A stretch of DNA of 19,746 nt, from positions 1 to 19,746 of the forward strand of contig DIGA01000091.1 of NCBI GenBank assembly GCA_002419365.1, given 5' to 3'. Of this stretch, positions 7,653 to 15,263 are shown piece after piece. The stretch comes from Mageeibacillus sp. UBA5734 (GTDB taxonomy: Bacteria; Bacillota; Clostridia; Saccharofermentanales; UBA5734). Position numbers and translations under genes: made by a program. Every line of letters starts with the position of its first letter. The first letter of the stretch is position 1. The notes beneath the pieces are model-generated. The model was not told the DNA's origin. It was given only the letters and a program-made list of their open reading frames with translations, and did not search any database.

Positions 7653-9254
7653 TTATAAATATTTCACCAGAGTGGCGCGAATGGCACCGGGGCCGGCGAC
7701 CAGTTCGTTGAAGTAGCGGATGACCAGCGGGGCGATCCCCTGGGCGACCAGGTCTACACCAAAGATGCGGTCATTGGCCAGGATCGGCAGCAGGGTTTCT
7801 TCGAACGGGCCCTTGCTGCCGAGCTCGATGCCAGCCAGTTTGGCCTGGAGTTCTTCGAGCATCGGGTCGGGGGAGAGTTGCATGGCCTGGCCCTGGTCAT
7901 CGACTCCAAGCAGGTAACGCAGCCAGCCAGCAAAGAACAGCGGGATGTACTTGAGATTCTTCTCCTCACCCTGGCCACGCTTGATGTAGGCCTTCAGGGT
8001 CTGGCCAAAGCGGACGGGAATCTTTTGGGAAGTGTCGGTGGCGATGCGCTGCGGAGCATCCGGCAAGTAGGGGTTCGGGAAGCGGACTTCGATGACCGTG
8101 CGGATGAAATCCATCGGCTTGATGACACCAGGATCGACCACGACGGGCATGCTCTCGTCATAGCCGACTTTCTCGATGAAGGCCTTCAGCTGCGGGTCAG
8201 CAGCGATGTCGGCGATGGTCGGCAGGTTTAACAGGCAACCATAGATGGCCATGATGGTGTGCAGGGGATTGAGGCAGGTGGTGACTTTCATCGTCTCGAT
8301 CTTGTCGACCGTCTCGCGGTCAGTGAACAGGACGCCGCCATTTTCCAGGGCCGGACGGCCATTGGGGAACCAGTCCTCGACGACCAGGTACTGGGTCGGT
8401 TCGGCGTTGACAAACGCTGCCGTGAAGGTGTTCTTGGCGGTGATGATCAGGTCCGTGTCTTCGAAGCCGTCTGCTTCAAGGGTCTTTTTGACGACGTCGG
8501 AGGGGCGGGGGGTGATTTTGTCGATCATGCTCCAGTTGAAGGAGACTTTCTCCGGATTGTTCAGGTAGCCGGCAAAGCCCAGTTCCACCAGGCCGCGTTT
8601 CTGCCACTCGTTGACAAACGTCATGACGGCATCGTAGAGCATGGTTCCATTGTGAGAGCAGTTGTCCATGCTGACCAGGGCAACCGGCAGCTGTCCGGCC
8701 AGATAGCGCTGGTACATCAGGTAAGCCAGGAGGCTGACCAGGCTGGAAGCTTTCTTTTCAGGCAGGGCTTCGAAATCAGCAGCAATCCATTTGAGGTAAG
8801 TACCATCGGCACCTTTGACCGAGTAGCCTTTTTCTGTGATGGTGAAACTGACCATTTGCAGCGAAGAGGCCTGGAAAATCCGGATCATTTCAGCCATGTC
8901 CGTGCTCGGTTTGACGGTGTGAACGACACTGGCGACGACTTCTTTTTCCAGTGAACCGTCGGAATTGAGCGAAACAGTCACGCTCAGGTTATCAAAGGGC
9001 GTGTAGGCTTTGTCGAGGATTTCTTCATCAAAGGCTTCACCAACGATGATGCCGCGATCACACAGGCCTTGGTTCAATAGTTTTTGGTGCACCGTGGCCG
9101 GGAATGCACGGAAGATGTTTCCCGCACCGAAGTGGAGCCACATCGGTTCGGCTACTGTCCGGGCGCGTACCGCTTCGATATCGAAGCGGGGCAGCTGGTA
9201 ACCTTTGGCCAGCCATTGTTCCTGGTTTTGCAATTCCTTGAGATTCAACTTCAT
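7653..9254 (-). CDS. uxuB: D-fructuronate reductase (D-mannonate oxidoreductase)
   Basis: A long-chain polyol dehydrogenase of the mannitol dehydrogenase family, 533 residues, reducing D-fructuronate to D-mannonate with NAD(P)H. An N-terminal nucleotide-binding segment WLHFGAGNIFRAF is followed by the central motif SMDNCSHNG and the catalytic pattern KVTTCLNPLH (Lys, Asn and His near residues 323, 329, 332). Two ATGs are possible. The one at 9260 has its AGG only a base or two away, whereas the one at 9254 has GAGG 7 bp upstream, so 9254 is chosen. It is the first gene of the uronate operon, with its own promoter and operator boxes at 9330-9394. The tagaturonate reductase UxaB is a related alternative, but the partner uxuA argues for the fructuronate/mannonate branch. 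Confidence 0.92.
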   Translation of the reverse strand: MKLNLKELQNQEQWLAKGYQLPRFDIEAVRARTVAEPMWLHFGAGNIFRAFPATVHQKLLNQGLCDRGIIVGEAFDEEILDKAYTPFDNLSVTVSLNSDGSLEKEVVASVVHTVKPSTDMAEMIRIFQASSLQMVSFTITEKGYSVKGADGTYLKWIAADFEALPEKKASSLVSLLAYLMYQRYLAGQLPVALVSMDNCSHNGTMLYDAVMTFVNEWQKRGLVELGFAGYLNNPEKVSFNWSMIDKITPRPSDVVKKTLEADGFEDTDLIITAKNTFTAAFVNAEPTQYLVVEDWFPNGRPALENGGVLFTDRETVDKIETMKVTTCLNPLHTIMAIYGCLLNLPTIADIAADPQLKAFIEKVGYDESMPVVVDPGVIKPMDFIRTVIEVRFPNPYLPDAPQRIATDTSQKIPVRFGQTLKAYIKRGQGEEKNLKYIPLFFAGWLRYLLGVDDQGQAMQLSPDPMLEELQAKLAGIELGSKGPFEETLLPILANDRIFGVDLVAQGIAPLVIRYFNELVAGPGAIRATLVKYL

Positions 9255-9282
9255 GCTCATACCTCATTTCATGGTTCATGAT

Positions 9283-9314
9283 GGTTCCGGCACGCTTCCA
9301 CTCTTCCGGACCAG
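9283..9314 (-). other. Inverted repeat in the uxuB leader
   Basis: TGGTTCCGG (9283-9291) and CCGGACCA (9307-9314) pair with one bulged base around a 15-base loop. If transcription starts near 9323 as predicted from the -10, this would form a hairpin at the start of the leader RNA, about 30 bp before the ribosome site. No known riboswitch class is recognised. Confidence 0.4.
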
Positions 9315-9329
9315 ATGTTCTTTTGTTTC

Positions 9330-9394
9330 ATTATAGGTTTTCCATCAGGTCTGAGCTGTGTGTTTCTTGCTCACGGGGTGGTAATAATTGCTGT
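9330..9394 (-). promoter_or_regulatory. uxuB operon promoter with tandem activator boxes
   Basis: Minus strand: perfect -10 TATAAT (9335-9330) but a poor -35 (CAGCTC at 17-bp spacing). Upstream are two direct AGCAA elements exactly 21 bp apart: AGCAATTATTACCA beginning at 9392 and AGCAAGAAACACA beginning at 9371. The distal box starts 57 bp before the -10, and the proximal one reaches the -35 region. Weak -35 plus tandem sites indicates dependence on an activator, probably the AraC-family protein encoded just upstream. Confidence 0.7.
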
Positions 9395-9413
9395 CAATTT
9401 AGTGGGAAAATGT

Positions 9414-9439
9414 AAAAAACCAGTCTTCCGAGGAAGACT
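9414..9439 (-). terminator. Rho-independent terminator of the AraC-family gene
   Basis: Perfect dyad AGTCTTCC/GGAAGACT (9422-9439), about 7 bp of stem with a 4-base loop. Read on the minus strand it is followed by GG and six T (9419-9414). It lies about 40 bp after the regulator stop and separates it from the uxuB promoter. Confidence 0.85.
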
Positions 9440-9479
9440 TGCACAAAGCATGCAGATCATGTAACTGGTTTAGATTGGA

Positions 9480-10358
9480 CTAGTTTTCTTCCAGCACCCC
9501 ATGGGCAACATAGTCATAGTACTGGCGTGGCGTCATGCTGTACTCATTCCGGAATGCCCGGAAAAAGTTGGAGTAATCGCCGAACCCAGCCTTCTGGTAG
9601 ACTTCGGTGATTGGGATGTTCTTCAGGATCAGCTCCTTGGCCCGGATCAGCTTTTTCTGGATGATGTACCGGTGCAGGGTCGTCCCGGTCTGGTTCTTGA
9701 ACTCACGGCACAAATGGAATTTACTGAGGAAAAAGACCTCAGTCAGGTCATCAATCTTGATTTCTTCCTCAATGTGCTCGCCAATGTGTTCAATCACCGC
9801 GTCAATCAGGCGGTCTTTGCGCACCTCGATTTTAGGTCTCTGTTTGATCAGGTTGATTTCTTCATTCAAGAAGAGCAGGATCTCGAGCAGGTAGGTTCTG
9901 GGATACAGGTCCTGGCCAAAGCCGGAGTAATTTTTCAAGTTGAGCAATTTATTGAGCAAGCCTCGGAAGTGCTGTTGCTGGTCAACATCCGTCCGGATGA
10001 CGTTGCGATGCTGGGGACCTTCGAAGCACAAGGCCAGGTCACTCTGCTCCGTCGACAATTCCTTGAGAAAATTCCGGTTGAGCCAGAGGACAATCCGCTC
10101 GTAAGGTTTGTCGAGATCATGGATGACCGTCTGGTGCAACTCGCTGGTATTCATCAGGACGATGTCACCGGGCTTGAGATCGTAGTTGCGGCCCTCGATC
10201 TGGGAGGTGACTCGACCCTCGATCAGGAAATAGACTTCAAAAAAATCATGGTGGTGCAAATTGATGCTGGTCATGCCCCGGTCAAAATAATGATAGACCT
10301 CATAATCACTGCTCATCATATGCTGACGGGTCTGGAATCGCTGCCGGCCGTTTTTCAT
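9480..10358 (-). CDS. AraC-family transcriptional regulator
   Basis: A 292-residue DNA-binding regulator. The N-terminal half is a cupin-like sensor domain (INLHHHDFFEVYFLIEG, then YDLKPGDIVLMNTSELH, about residues 32-78). The C-terminal ~100 residues hold the two AraC helix-turn-helix motifs: IDDLTEVFFLSKFHLCREFK and the signature ITEVYQKAGFGDYSNFFRAF with MTPRQYY. Start ATG 10358 has AGGTG about 9 bp upstream. It lies between uxaC-MFS and uxuB, with its own promoter and terminator. It is the only regulator in the window and therefore the best candidate for binding the tandem AGCAA boxes; a single copy overlaps its own -35, suggesting autorepression. The effector is presumably a uronate or pathway intermediate, which is inference. 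Confidence 0.92.
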   Translation of the reverse strand: MKNGRQRFQTRQHMMSSDYEVYHYFDRGMTSINLHHHDFFEVYFLIEGRVTSQIEGRNYDLKPGDIVLMNTSELHQTVIHDLDKPYERIVLWLNRNFLKELSTEQSDLALCFEGPQHRNVIRTDVDQQQHFRGLLNKLLNLKNYSGFGQDLYPRTYLLEILLFLNEEINLIKQRPKIEVRKDRLIDAVIEHIGEHIEEEIKIDDLTEVFFLSKFHLCREFKNQTGTTLHRYIIQKKLIRAKELILKNIPITEVYQKAGFGDYSNFFRAFRNEYSMTPRQYYDYVAHGVLEEN

Positions 10359-10382
10359 TTAAAAGCACCTGCTCTCTTGCCC

Positions 10383-10408
10383 GCGCTGCTGAATGATTCA
10401 ATCAGCGC
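10383..10408 (-). other. Dyad symmetry in the AraC-gene leader
   Basis: GCGCTG (10383-10388) and CAGCGC (10403-10408) flank an inner TGAAT-G-ATTCA palindrome. The 26-bp dyad lies between the predicted transcription start (about 10423) and the ribosome site, so it may be a leader hairpin or a further operator. Confidence 0.4.
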
Positions 10409-10429
10409 CTCCCAACAACAACTGATTAA

Positions 10430-10459
10430 ATTTTAAGCATGTTGAGCAAGATTTGCAAG
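10430..10459 (-). promoter_or_regulatory. AraC-gene promoter overlapped by a single operator box
   Basis: Minus strand: -35 TTGCAA (10458-10453), 17 bp, -10 TAAAAT (10435-10430), a good match overall. The box GAGCAAGATTTGCAAG (10444-10459, + strand) lies on top of the -35 and spacer. There is no second copy at 21 bp on either side. A site in this position would block RNA polymerase, in contrast to the upstream tandem boxes at the structural operons. Confidence 0.65.
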
Positions 10460-10489
10460 GACAAAGCCGGACAGCTGTCAAAACTCCAG

Positions 10490-11725
10490 TCAGACAGTTT
10501 TAAGGAGACGGGGTGCCAGCAGAAAGGCCAGGATGGCGACGACCAGTGCCGTGAAAAAAACAGCTTCCAGATGAACCAGCTTGGCAATGTAGCCTAGTAG
10601 AATGGTACCGGCTCCGATTCCAAGATCCAGTGCCAGATAGAAAGTGGCATTGGCCCGGCCACGGGCCTGGGGCGGACACCGTTCAAAAACCACAGTATTC
10701 ATCAGTGGGAAGGCCAATCCAAAGCCAGCGCCATACAAGACCGCCGAACTGTAAAACAGGGCCGGATGACGGGTGGCCAGCAGAATGGCAAGGGCAGGCA
10801 TCAATAATCCGATCGCCAGGCGAACCAGACGCAGGGTGGACAGGCGACTCACGAGAGCTGGCATCAGCAAGCGGATCGCCAGGACAGCGCCAGACTGGAT
10901 CGCAAAATAAGTCCCTGCCGAACCAAGATTTTTCGTCTGGGCCAGGAGCGGCATGAATCCGAGCAGGGCGCCATAGGTAATCGCCAGGAAAAGCATCACC
11001 GAGGCTGGTGCCACAGCCGTTGGTTCGATCAGAGACGTAATTTGGCGCCACCAGTGGCCTTTGGAAGATTCAACCGGATCCAGGTGCCTGGCCAGGGATT
11101 CCGAATCGGATTCCAAAACCGGTTGGGTCGCGGCTTTCTGACGACTGAAGAAGACCGGAATGATCACAACCGTCAGGATGCTGGTGATAAGGATGGTCTT
11201 GAAAAAGACCGGATAACCGAAACTCTGGGCAACAGTCAGACCAGCCACAGGGCCGAGGGCATTAGCCAGTGATCCCGTGACCGTGTAGATGGCAATGCCT
11301 GAGCCCAGTCGCTGCGGATGAAGGATATCAGCAATCATCGCTCCAGCGACGGTTGAGACCAGACTGAACCCCAAGCCTTGGACCACACGGGCAATGACCA
11401 ACCAGGCCAGCGGCCCCTGGTGGAGCAACATGGCAACCCCCGCTGTAAAAAGAGCTGTTCCTGCCAGGTAAAGCTTTGGTTTGGACAGGCGATCGATGAT
11501 GTGACCAGCAAAAGGCCGGCCCAGCATGGCAGCAAGGGCAAAGGCACCCACCATTGCACCCGCACTGGAAGTAGAGTTATAGACACTGACAACATAGAGG
11601 GGCAGATTGGTCGACAGAGACAACTGCACCAGTCCGATCAGGAAACTGATCAGGGTGATGATTGAGAAAGCCATGGTCCAGAGGCGCTGTTTGCCAGCGG
11701 ACTGCTGAACTGAAAGCTCAGGCAT
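10490..11725 (-). CDS. MFS transporter (DHA1-like), possible uronate transporter or exporter
   Basis: A 411-residue, 12-segment major facilitator. Motif A is GRPFAGHIIDRLSKPK (about residues 69-84) in the loop after the second membrane segment. ARVVQGLGFSLVSTVAGAMI (about 112-131) corresponds to the proton-translocation motif B. A second set of hydrophobic segments follows a central loop at about 190-225 rich in charged residues. The subfamily usually contains sugar or drug exporters, so direction and substrate are not certain. It begins 4 bp after the uxaC stop, so the two are almost certainly cotranscribed and probably translationally coupled; the ribosome site is weak. The position next to uxaC suggests uptake of glucuronate or galacturonate or efflux of excess sugar acid. 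No clear terminator follows. Confidence 0.82.
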   Translation of the reverse strand: MPELSVQQSAGKQRLWTMAFSIITLISFLIGLVQLSLSTNLPLYVVSVYNSTSSAGAMVGAFALAAMLGRPFAGHIIDRLSKPKLYLAGTALFTAGVAMLLHQGPLAWLVIARVVQGLGFSLVSTVAGAMIADILHPQRLGSGIAIYTVTGSLANALGPVAGLTVAQSFGYPVFFKTILITSILTVVIIPVFFSRQKAATQPVLESDSESLARHLDPVESSKGHWWRQITSLIEPTAVAPASVMLFLAITYGALLGFMPLLAQTKNLGSAGTYFAIQSGAVLAIRLLMPALVSRLSTLRLVRLAIGLLMPALAILLATRHPALFYSSAVLYGAGFGLAFPLMNTVVFERCPPQARGRANATFYLALDLGIGAGTILLGYIAKLVHLEAVFFTALVVAILAFLLAPRLLKTV

Positions 11726-11729
11726 CCGG

Positions 11730-13127
11730 TCAGACCAGTTTCAGATAGCGGCCGATGTTGCGGAAACAGACGCCTTCAATGATTTCCTGTTCAATCGCCT
11801 CGGTTGCAGTGAATTCGCCGTTGTCAATATGTTCACCGACGAACTGGCACAGGACCCGGCGGAAATAGTCATGCCGGGTGTAGGACAAAAAGCTTCTGGA
11901 GTCGGTCAGCATGCCGACAAACCAGGGCAGCATGCTCTGGGCGGCTATCGCCTTGATGTGCTCGTACATGCCGTCTTTCGTATCGTTGAACCACCAGGCT
12001 GAACCGAACTGGACTTTGCCGGGCATTTTGCCATCGGCAAAGCAATGTGGCAGCGTGGAGAGGACCAGGTTATCCTTGCTGTTCAGCGAGTAAAGAATCG
12101 TCGCCGGCAGGGCACCCTCGACCTCCAGTCGGGCCATGAAGTGGGCGAGTGGTTCGGCTATCGGGAAGTCGTTCATGATGTCAAAACCAGCGTCAGCACC
12201 CAGGCTCTTGAATTTCAATGGATTGTTGTTGCGCAGCGCACCAATGTGCAACTGCATGACCCATTCATGTTCATGATAGAGCTTGGCCAGTTCGCTCAGA
12301 GTCTGGCTGCGGAAAGCTGCAATCTGGGCCGGGGTGAGGGTGGCCCCGGACAGGCGGGCTTGCAGAACAGCGTCTGCCTCTTCTCGGCTGGACTCCGGCA
12401 GGTCCAGCTTTTCCAGCGAATGGTCGGACATCAGGCAGCCCGCATCGTTGAAAAAGCGTACGCGGTTACGGATAGCTTCAAGAAGGGATGCATAGTCTTT
12501 GATAGCAGTCATCCCGGCCCGTTCGGCAAGCAAACCAAGGTAGTCCGAGTAGTCAGGCACATGGATGTTCAAGATCCGGTCCGGACGGAAAGTCGGCACG
12601 ACTTTGCAGGCGCTGTCAGGCTGCCGGGCCAATTCGAGATGGCTCTCCAGCGTGTCTGTCGGATCATCAGTGGTGCCGATCAGGCGAACGTTGGACTGGT
12701 GGATCAAGTCCGAAGGACGCAGGTGCCGCTCCCGGATCTGGCGATTACAGGTCTCATAGATCTCGTCGGCAGTCGCTTCGCTCAGTTGGTCGGTGATGCC
12801 AAAATAAGTCTTCAATTCGAGGTAAACCCAGTGGTACAAGGGGCTACCTACCAGGCGGGCGACGGTATGGGCAAAAGCGCGGAATTTTTCCAGTGCTGAG
12901 GCATCACCAGTGATGAGACGTTCTTCCACTCCAGCAAAGCGCATGGCACGCCACTTGTAATGATCGTGTTTCAGCCACATGTCGCTGATATCGGTAAATT
13001 CCTTGTCCTCCAAGATTTCCTTGGCTGACAGGTGACAATGATAGTCAAAAACCGGGGCATGTTCCGCATAGCGATGGTACAAACGGCGAGCCGAAGGGGT
13101 AGTCAACAACAATTCTGGCGCAAGCAT
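11730..13127 (-). CDS. uxaC: Glucuronate/galacturonate isomerase
   Basis: A 465-residue uronate isomerase of the amidohydrolase superfamily, converting D-glucuronate to D-fructuronate (and usually D-galacturonate to D-tagaturonate). The metal-binding HxH appears in VFDYHCHLSAKEI (His30, His32). The family segments LIGTTDDPTDTL, MQLHIGALRNNN and KVQFGSAWWFND, and a late Asp in MLTDSRSF, are present in the expected order. Length is normal. The start is well set by AGGAGG 7 bp before the ATG. It has its own promoter and two operator boxes (13167-13230) and is followed after 4 bp by the MFS gene. It is the entry enzyme for the pathway completed by uxuB, uxuA, kdgK and eda further along the same strand. 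Confidence 0.96.
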   Translation of the reverse strand: MLAPELLLTTPSARRLYHRYAEHAPVFDYHCHLSAKEILEDKEFTDISDMWLKHDHYKWRAMRFAGVEERLITGDASALEKFRAFAHTVARLVGSPLYHWVYLELKTYFGITDQLSEATADEIYETCNRQIRERHLRPSDLIHQSNVRLIGTTDDPTDTLESHLELARQPDSACKVVPTFRPDRILNIHVPDYSDYLGLLAERAGMTAIKDYASLLEAIRNRVRFFNDAGCLMSDHSLEKLDLPESSREEADAVLQARLSGATLTPAQIAAFRSQTLSELAKLYHEHEWVMQLHIGALRNNNPLKFKSLGADAGFDIMNDFPIAEPLAHFMARLEVEGALPATILYSLNSKDNLVLSTLPHCFADGKMPGKVQFGSAWWFNDTKDGMYEHIKAIAAQSMLPWFVGMLTDSRSFLSYTRHDYFRRVLCQFVGEHIDNGEFTATEAIEQEIIEGVCFRNIGRYLKLV

Positions 13128-13166
13128 GGCGATCCTCCTGATCTAACTGTTTCAATGGATGGTTTT

Positions 13167-13230
13167 ATTATCGATGTCTCACCCGGGTCCTGGTGATGCA
13201 AACTTGCTGGTTACGTTGCAAAACTTGCTG
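13167..13230 (-). promoter_or_regulatory. uxaC promoter with two near-identical direct activator boxes
   Basis: Minus strand: -10 GATAAT (13172-13167) with a poor -35 (CACCAG at 17 bp). Two direct repeats of TAACCAGCAAGTT occur at 13234-13222 and 13213-13201, offset by exactly 21 bp. Their AGCAA elements start at 13229 and 13208. The distal copy continues to AGCAAGTTTTGCAA, the full palindromic form. The distal start is 57 bp before the -10. This is the clearest tandem site in the window. Confidence 0.78.
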
Positions 13231-13254
13231 GTTAGCGTGATTGCGGGATCCTAT

Positions 13255-13286
13255 CCGCCTATTGACGTCTCCGCCTATTGACGTCT
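13255..13286. repeat. 16-bp tandem duplication across the oxidoreductase stop codon
   Basis: Two perfect adjacent copies of CCGCCTATTGACGTCT at 13255-13270 and 13271-13286, followed by CCGC. The copy at 13271-13286 encodes the last codons and stop of the minus-strand oxidoreductase (…Arg-Arg-Gln-stop). The other copy lies just beyond it and is non-coding. Confidence 0.95.
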
Positions 13287-14363
13287 CCGCTTGGCTTCGT
13301 ACAAGTCAAGCAGGATATCCAGCGCTCTGCGGCCTTCAGTGAGGTCGATCGCAAAGGGCTGTTCCTTTCTGACTTTCTGGTAGAAGTCAGCGATCAGCAG
13401 GGCATGGCTTTTACCCCAGTAGGATTTGCCAGCAGGGATGAACTGGTCCACTGCTTCAGAAACGGCATCCTCCCCTGTTTTGACAATTTGGTCAAAAGGT
13501 TCGAGCAGATTGCCCGATCGATCCAGCACCGTGATACGGTCTGAGCCTTCCAGGCGCACAATGGCCTGCTCACAGACAATTTCCAGGAAAGGATCTGAAC
13601 TGGTAGGGTAAGCATTGGTGGCGTAGAAAACACCGGTGGCTCCTGTTTCAAAGCGCAGTAGCAGGCTGGCGGTGTCTTCGACTTCGATCACATGTTCCAG
13701 ATGGTCCGTGTGCAGATGGCCTTTGACCGAGGTGACCGGTTCATCCACCAACCAGAGCAGCAAATCCAGCGTGTGGATGGCCTGGTTGATCATCAGGCCG
13801 CCGCCTTCGGTCGCCCAGCGGCCCCTCCAGGGGCTTTGCAGATAATACTGGTCATCCCGCCACCAGGTGAGAAAGCCACGGGCGGCAAGAACCGGTCCAA
13901 ACGTCTTGGCTGCCAGAAGCTGGCGGGCCTCCCTGGCTGCAAAGTTATACCGGTTTTGCAAGCAGATACCGAGCTGCCGGCCGGATCTACGGACAGCTTC
14001 GGCCAGAATTTCCAGGTCAGCCTTTTGGGTGGCAGCCGGTTTTTCCAGCAAAACGTGGCAACCAGCCTGCAACGCCTGGCACGCCAGACCCACATGGGTA
14101 TGGTGCGGGGTCAGGATGTGGACCACATCCGGATGGATTGCAGCTAAAAGTTCATCCAGACTAGAGAAGACGGCGGGCTCTCCCTGGCCGGACAATTCAG
14201 CTGCCTGCCTGGCCAGAGACTTGGCAGCATCCAGATCAGGATCCGCCAGTCCAACCAGTTGAACGGCTTCACGCTGGGCCAACAGTCCGATGAGGTGAAG
14301 CGGGGCAATGGTTCCACACCCTGCAAAGGCAACCTGGATGGTCTGGTTCCGATTGTTGTTCAT
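13275..14363 (-). CDS. Gfo/Idh/MocA-family NAD(P)-dependent oxidoreductase
   Basis: A 362-residue sugar/inositol-type dehydrogenase. The N-terminal Rossmann domain has VAFAGCGTIAPLHLIGLL (a GxGxxA-type loop, about residues 11-27), HILTPHHTHVGLACQALQAG and the catalytic-site EKPAATQ (EKP motif, about 107-109). The C-terminal substrate domain has EGGGLMINQAIHTLDLLLWL, the family pattern carrying a catalytic His. Members oxidise a hydroxyl of a sugar, inositol or glycoside; the substrate here is unknown. It is the last gene of a three-gene operon with two TIM-barrel isomerase-like proteins: 15 bp separates it from the preceding gene, with AAGGGA as ribosome site. The ends of the gene are affected by a 16-bp duplication. 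It is not a recognised step of the glucuronate route, so it may prepare uronate-containing glycosides. Confidence 0.9.
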   Translation of the reverse strand: MNNNRNQTIQVAFAGCGTIAPLHLIGLLAQREAVQLVGLADPDLDAAKSLARQAAELSGQGEPAVFSSLDELLAAIHPDVVHILTPHHTHVGLACQALQAGCHVLLEKPAATQKADLEILAEAVRRSGRQLGICLQNRYNFAAREARQLLAAKTFGPVLAARGFLTWWRDDQYYLQSPWRGRWATEGGGLMINQAIHTLDLLLWLVDEPVTSVKGHLHTDHLEHVIEVEDTASLLLRFETGATGVFYATNAYPTSSDPFLEIVCEQAIVRLEGSDRITVLDRSGNLLEPFDQIVKTGEDAVSEAVDQFIPAGKSYWGKSHALLIADFYQKVRKEQPFAIDLTEGRRALDILLDLYEAKRRRQ

Positions 14364-14378
14364 AGGTCGATTGTCCCT

Positions 14379-15239
14379 TCAGGCCAGGTCGAGCTGACTC
14401 AAGTAAATAAAGCTTTGCCGCAAGGCTTCGAGTGGATCGCCCTGGCAGATGTCCTGTTCCACCAGGACATGCTTGGTCCCGGCGGCCTTGCAGGCGGCGG
14501 TTATCCGTTCAAAATCCAGATTGCCGCTGCCTACCGGGGTCATGATCTGCTGGAAGCCGATCGGCGAGGAAAATTCCAGGCCGCCACCCGTGGGTGTCTG
14601 CAGGTCCAGTTTGTGGTAGATCCCGAGGTCTTTGAAATGGACCACCGGAATCCGGCCAGCCAATTTCTCCAGCCAGGCCACGACATCGCCACCGCCAAAC
14701 TGGATCCAGAAGGTATCGATCAAAAAGCCGACCTGCCTGGGATCAAAACCGGCAACCAGCTGCTCAAAGATCGACTCACCGTCCTGACGGGCAAATTCAA
14801 AATGATGGTTATGATACAAGAAAGTCATGCCAGCAGAAGCGATCCGTTCGATCGCCGGCGAAAAATCCTGGATGAAGCGCTGGGTGTCCTGCCGAGTGGC
14901 AACGCGAACGGGGTGATGATGGCCATCTCTCGATTCCACGCCGAGATAGTCGAAAGGCATCATGCCAAGACCAATATACTTGGCGCCAAAGACCTGGTGA
15001 TCCTCGATCACCTGGTCGATCTGGTTCAGCAGTCTCTGGGGCGCGGTATGGGAAACGACAATTTCCAAGCCATTGGTGTCACAGAGTCGGCGAATCGTTT
15101 GAGCTGGAATTTCCTGACTGACTCCGGAAATCTGGACAGTCTGGTAGCCGATGCTGGCGATTGTCTCCAGCGTCCGGGCCAAATCTGTTTCATTCTGGCA
15201 AAATTCTCGGACTGTATACAGTTGTGCTCCAAGTTTCAT
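14379..15239 (-). CDS. Sugar phosphate isomerase/epimerase-like TIM-barrel protein (first copy)
   Basis: A 286-residue protein of the xylose-isomerase-like TIM-barrel (AP_endonuc_2) family. The start MKLGAQLYTVREFCQ is typical. Candidate metal-site residues are in FLYHNHHFEF (about residues 140-149), DTFWIQFGGGD, VVHFKDLG and the late VLVEQD. Relatives include IolE/IolI-type dehydratases and isomerases, tagatose/psicose epimerases and glycoside-processing enzymes, so the reaction is not settled. It has low similarity by eye to the neighbouring protein at 15264-16145 (different motif details), so the pair is not a recent duplication. It is the middle gene of an operon, 24 bp after the first isomerase gene and 15 bp before the Gfo/Idh/MocA gene. 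Confidence 0.88.
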   Translation of the reverse strand: MKLGAQLYTVREFCQNETDLARTLETIASIGYQTVQISGVSQEIPAQTIRRLCDTNGLEIVVSHTAPQRLLNQIDQVIEDHQVFGAKYIGLGMMPFDYLGVESRDGHHHPVRVATRQDTQRFIQDFSPAIERIASAGMTFLYHNHHFEFARQDGESIFEQLVAGFDPRQVGFLIDTFWIQFGGGDVVAWLEKLAGRIPVVHFKDLGIYHKLDLQTPTGGGLEFSSPIGFQQIMTPVGSGNLDFERITAACKAAGTKHVLVEQDICQGDPLEALRQSFIYLSQLDLA

Positions 15240-15263
15240 GGCAATTCCCCTTTCGTCTTGTCT

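Noticed and set aside
9392..9397. Consensus -35 TTGACA on the minus strand upstream of uxuB
   Set aside because: No -10-like hexamer lies 16-18 bp downstream (GTGAGC there). The real -10 TATAAT is about 57 bp away. The hexamer overlaps the operator box instead.
10444..10459. Catabolite-repression (cre) site for CcpA
   Set aside because: The boxes lack the central CG and the TGnnAnCG pattern of cre sites, and their half-sites recur as direct repeats at 21 bp, which does not fit a LacI-type operator.
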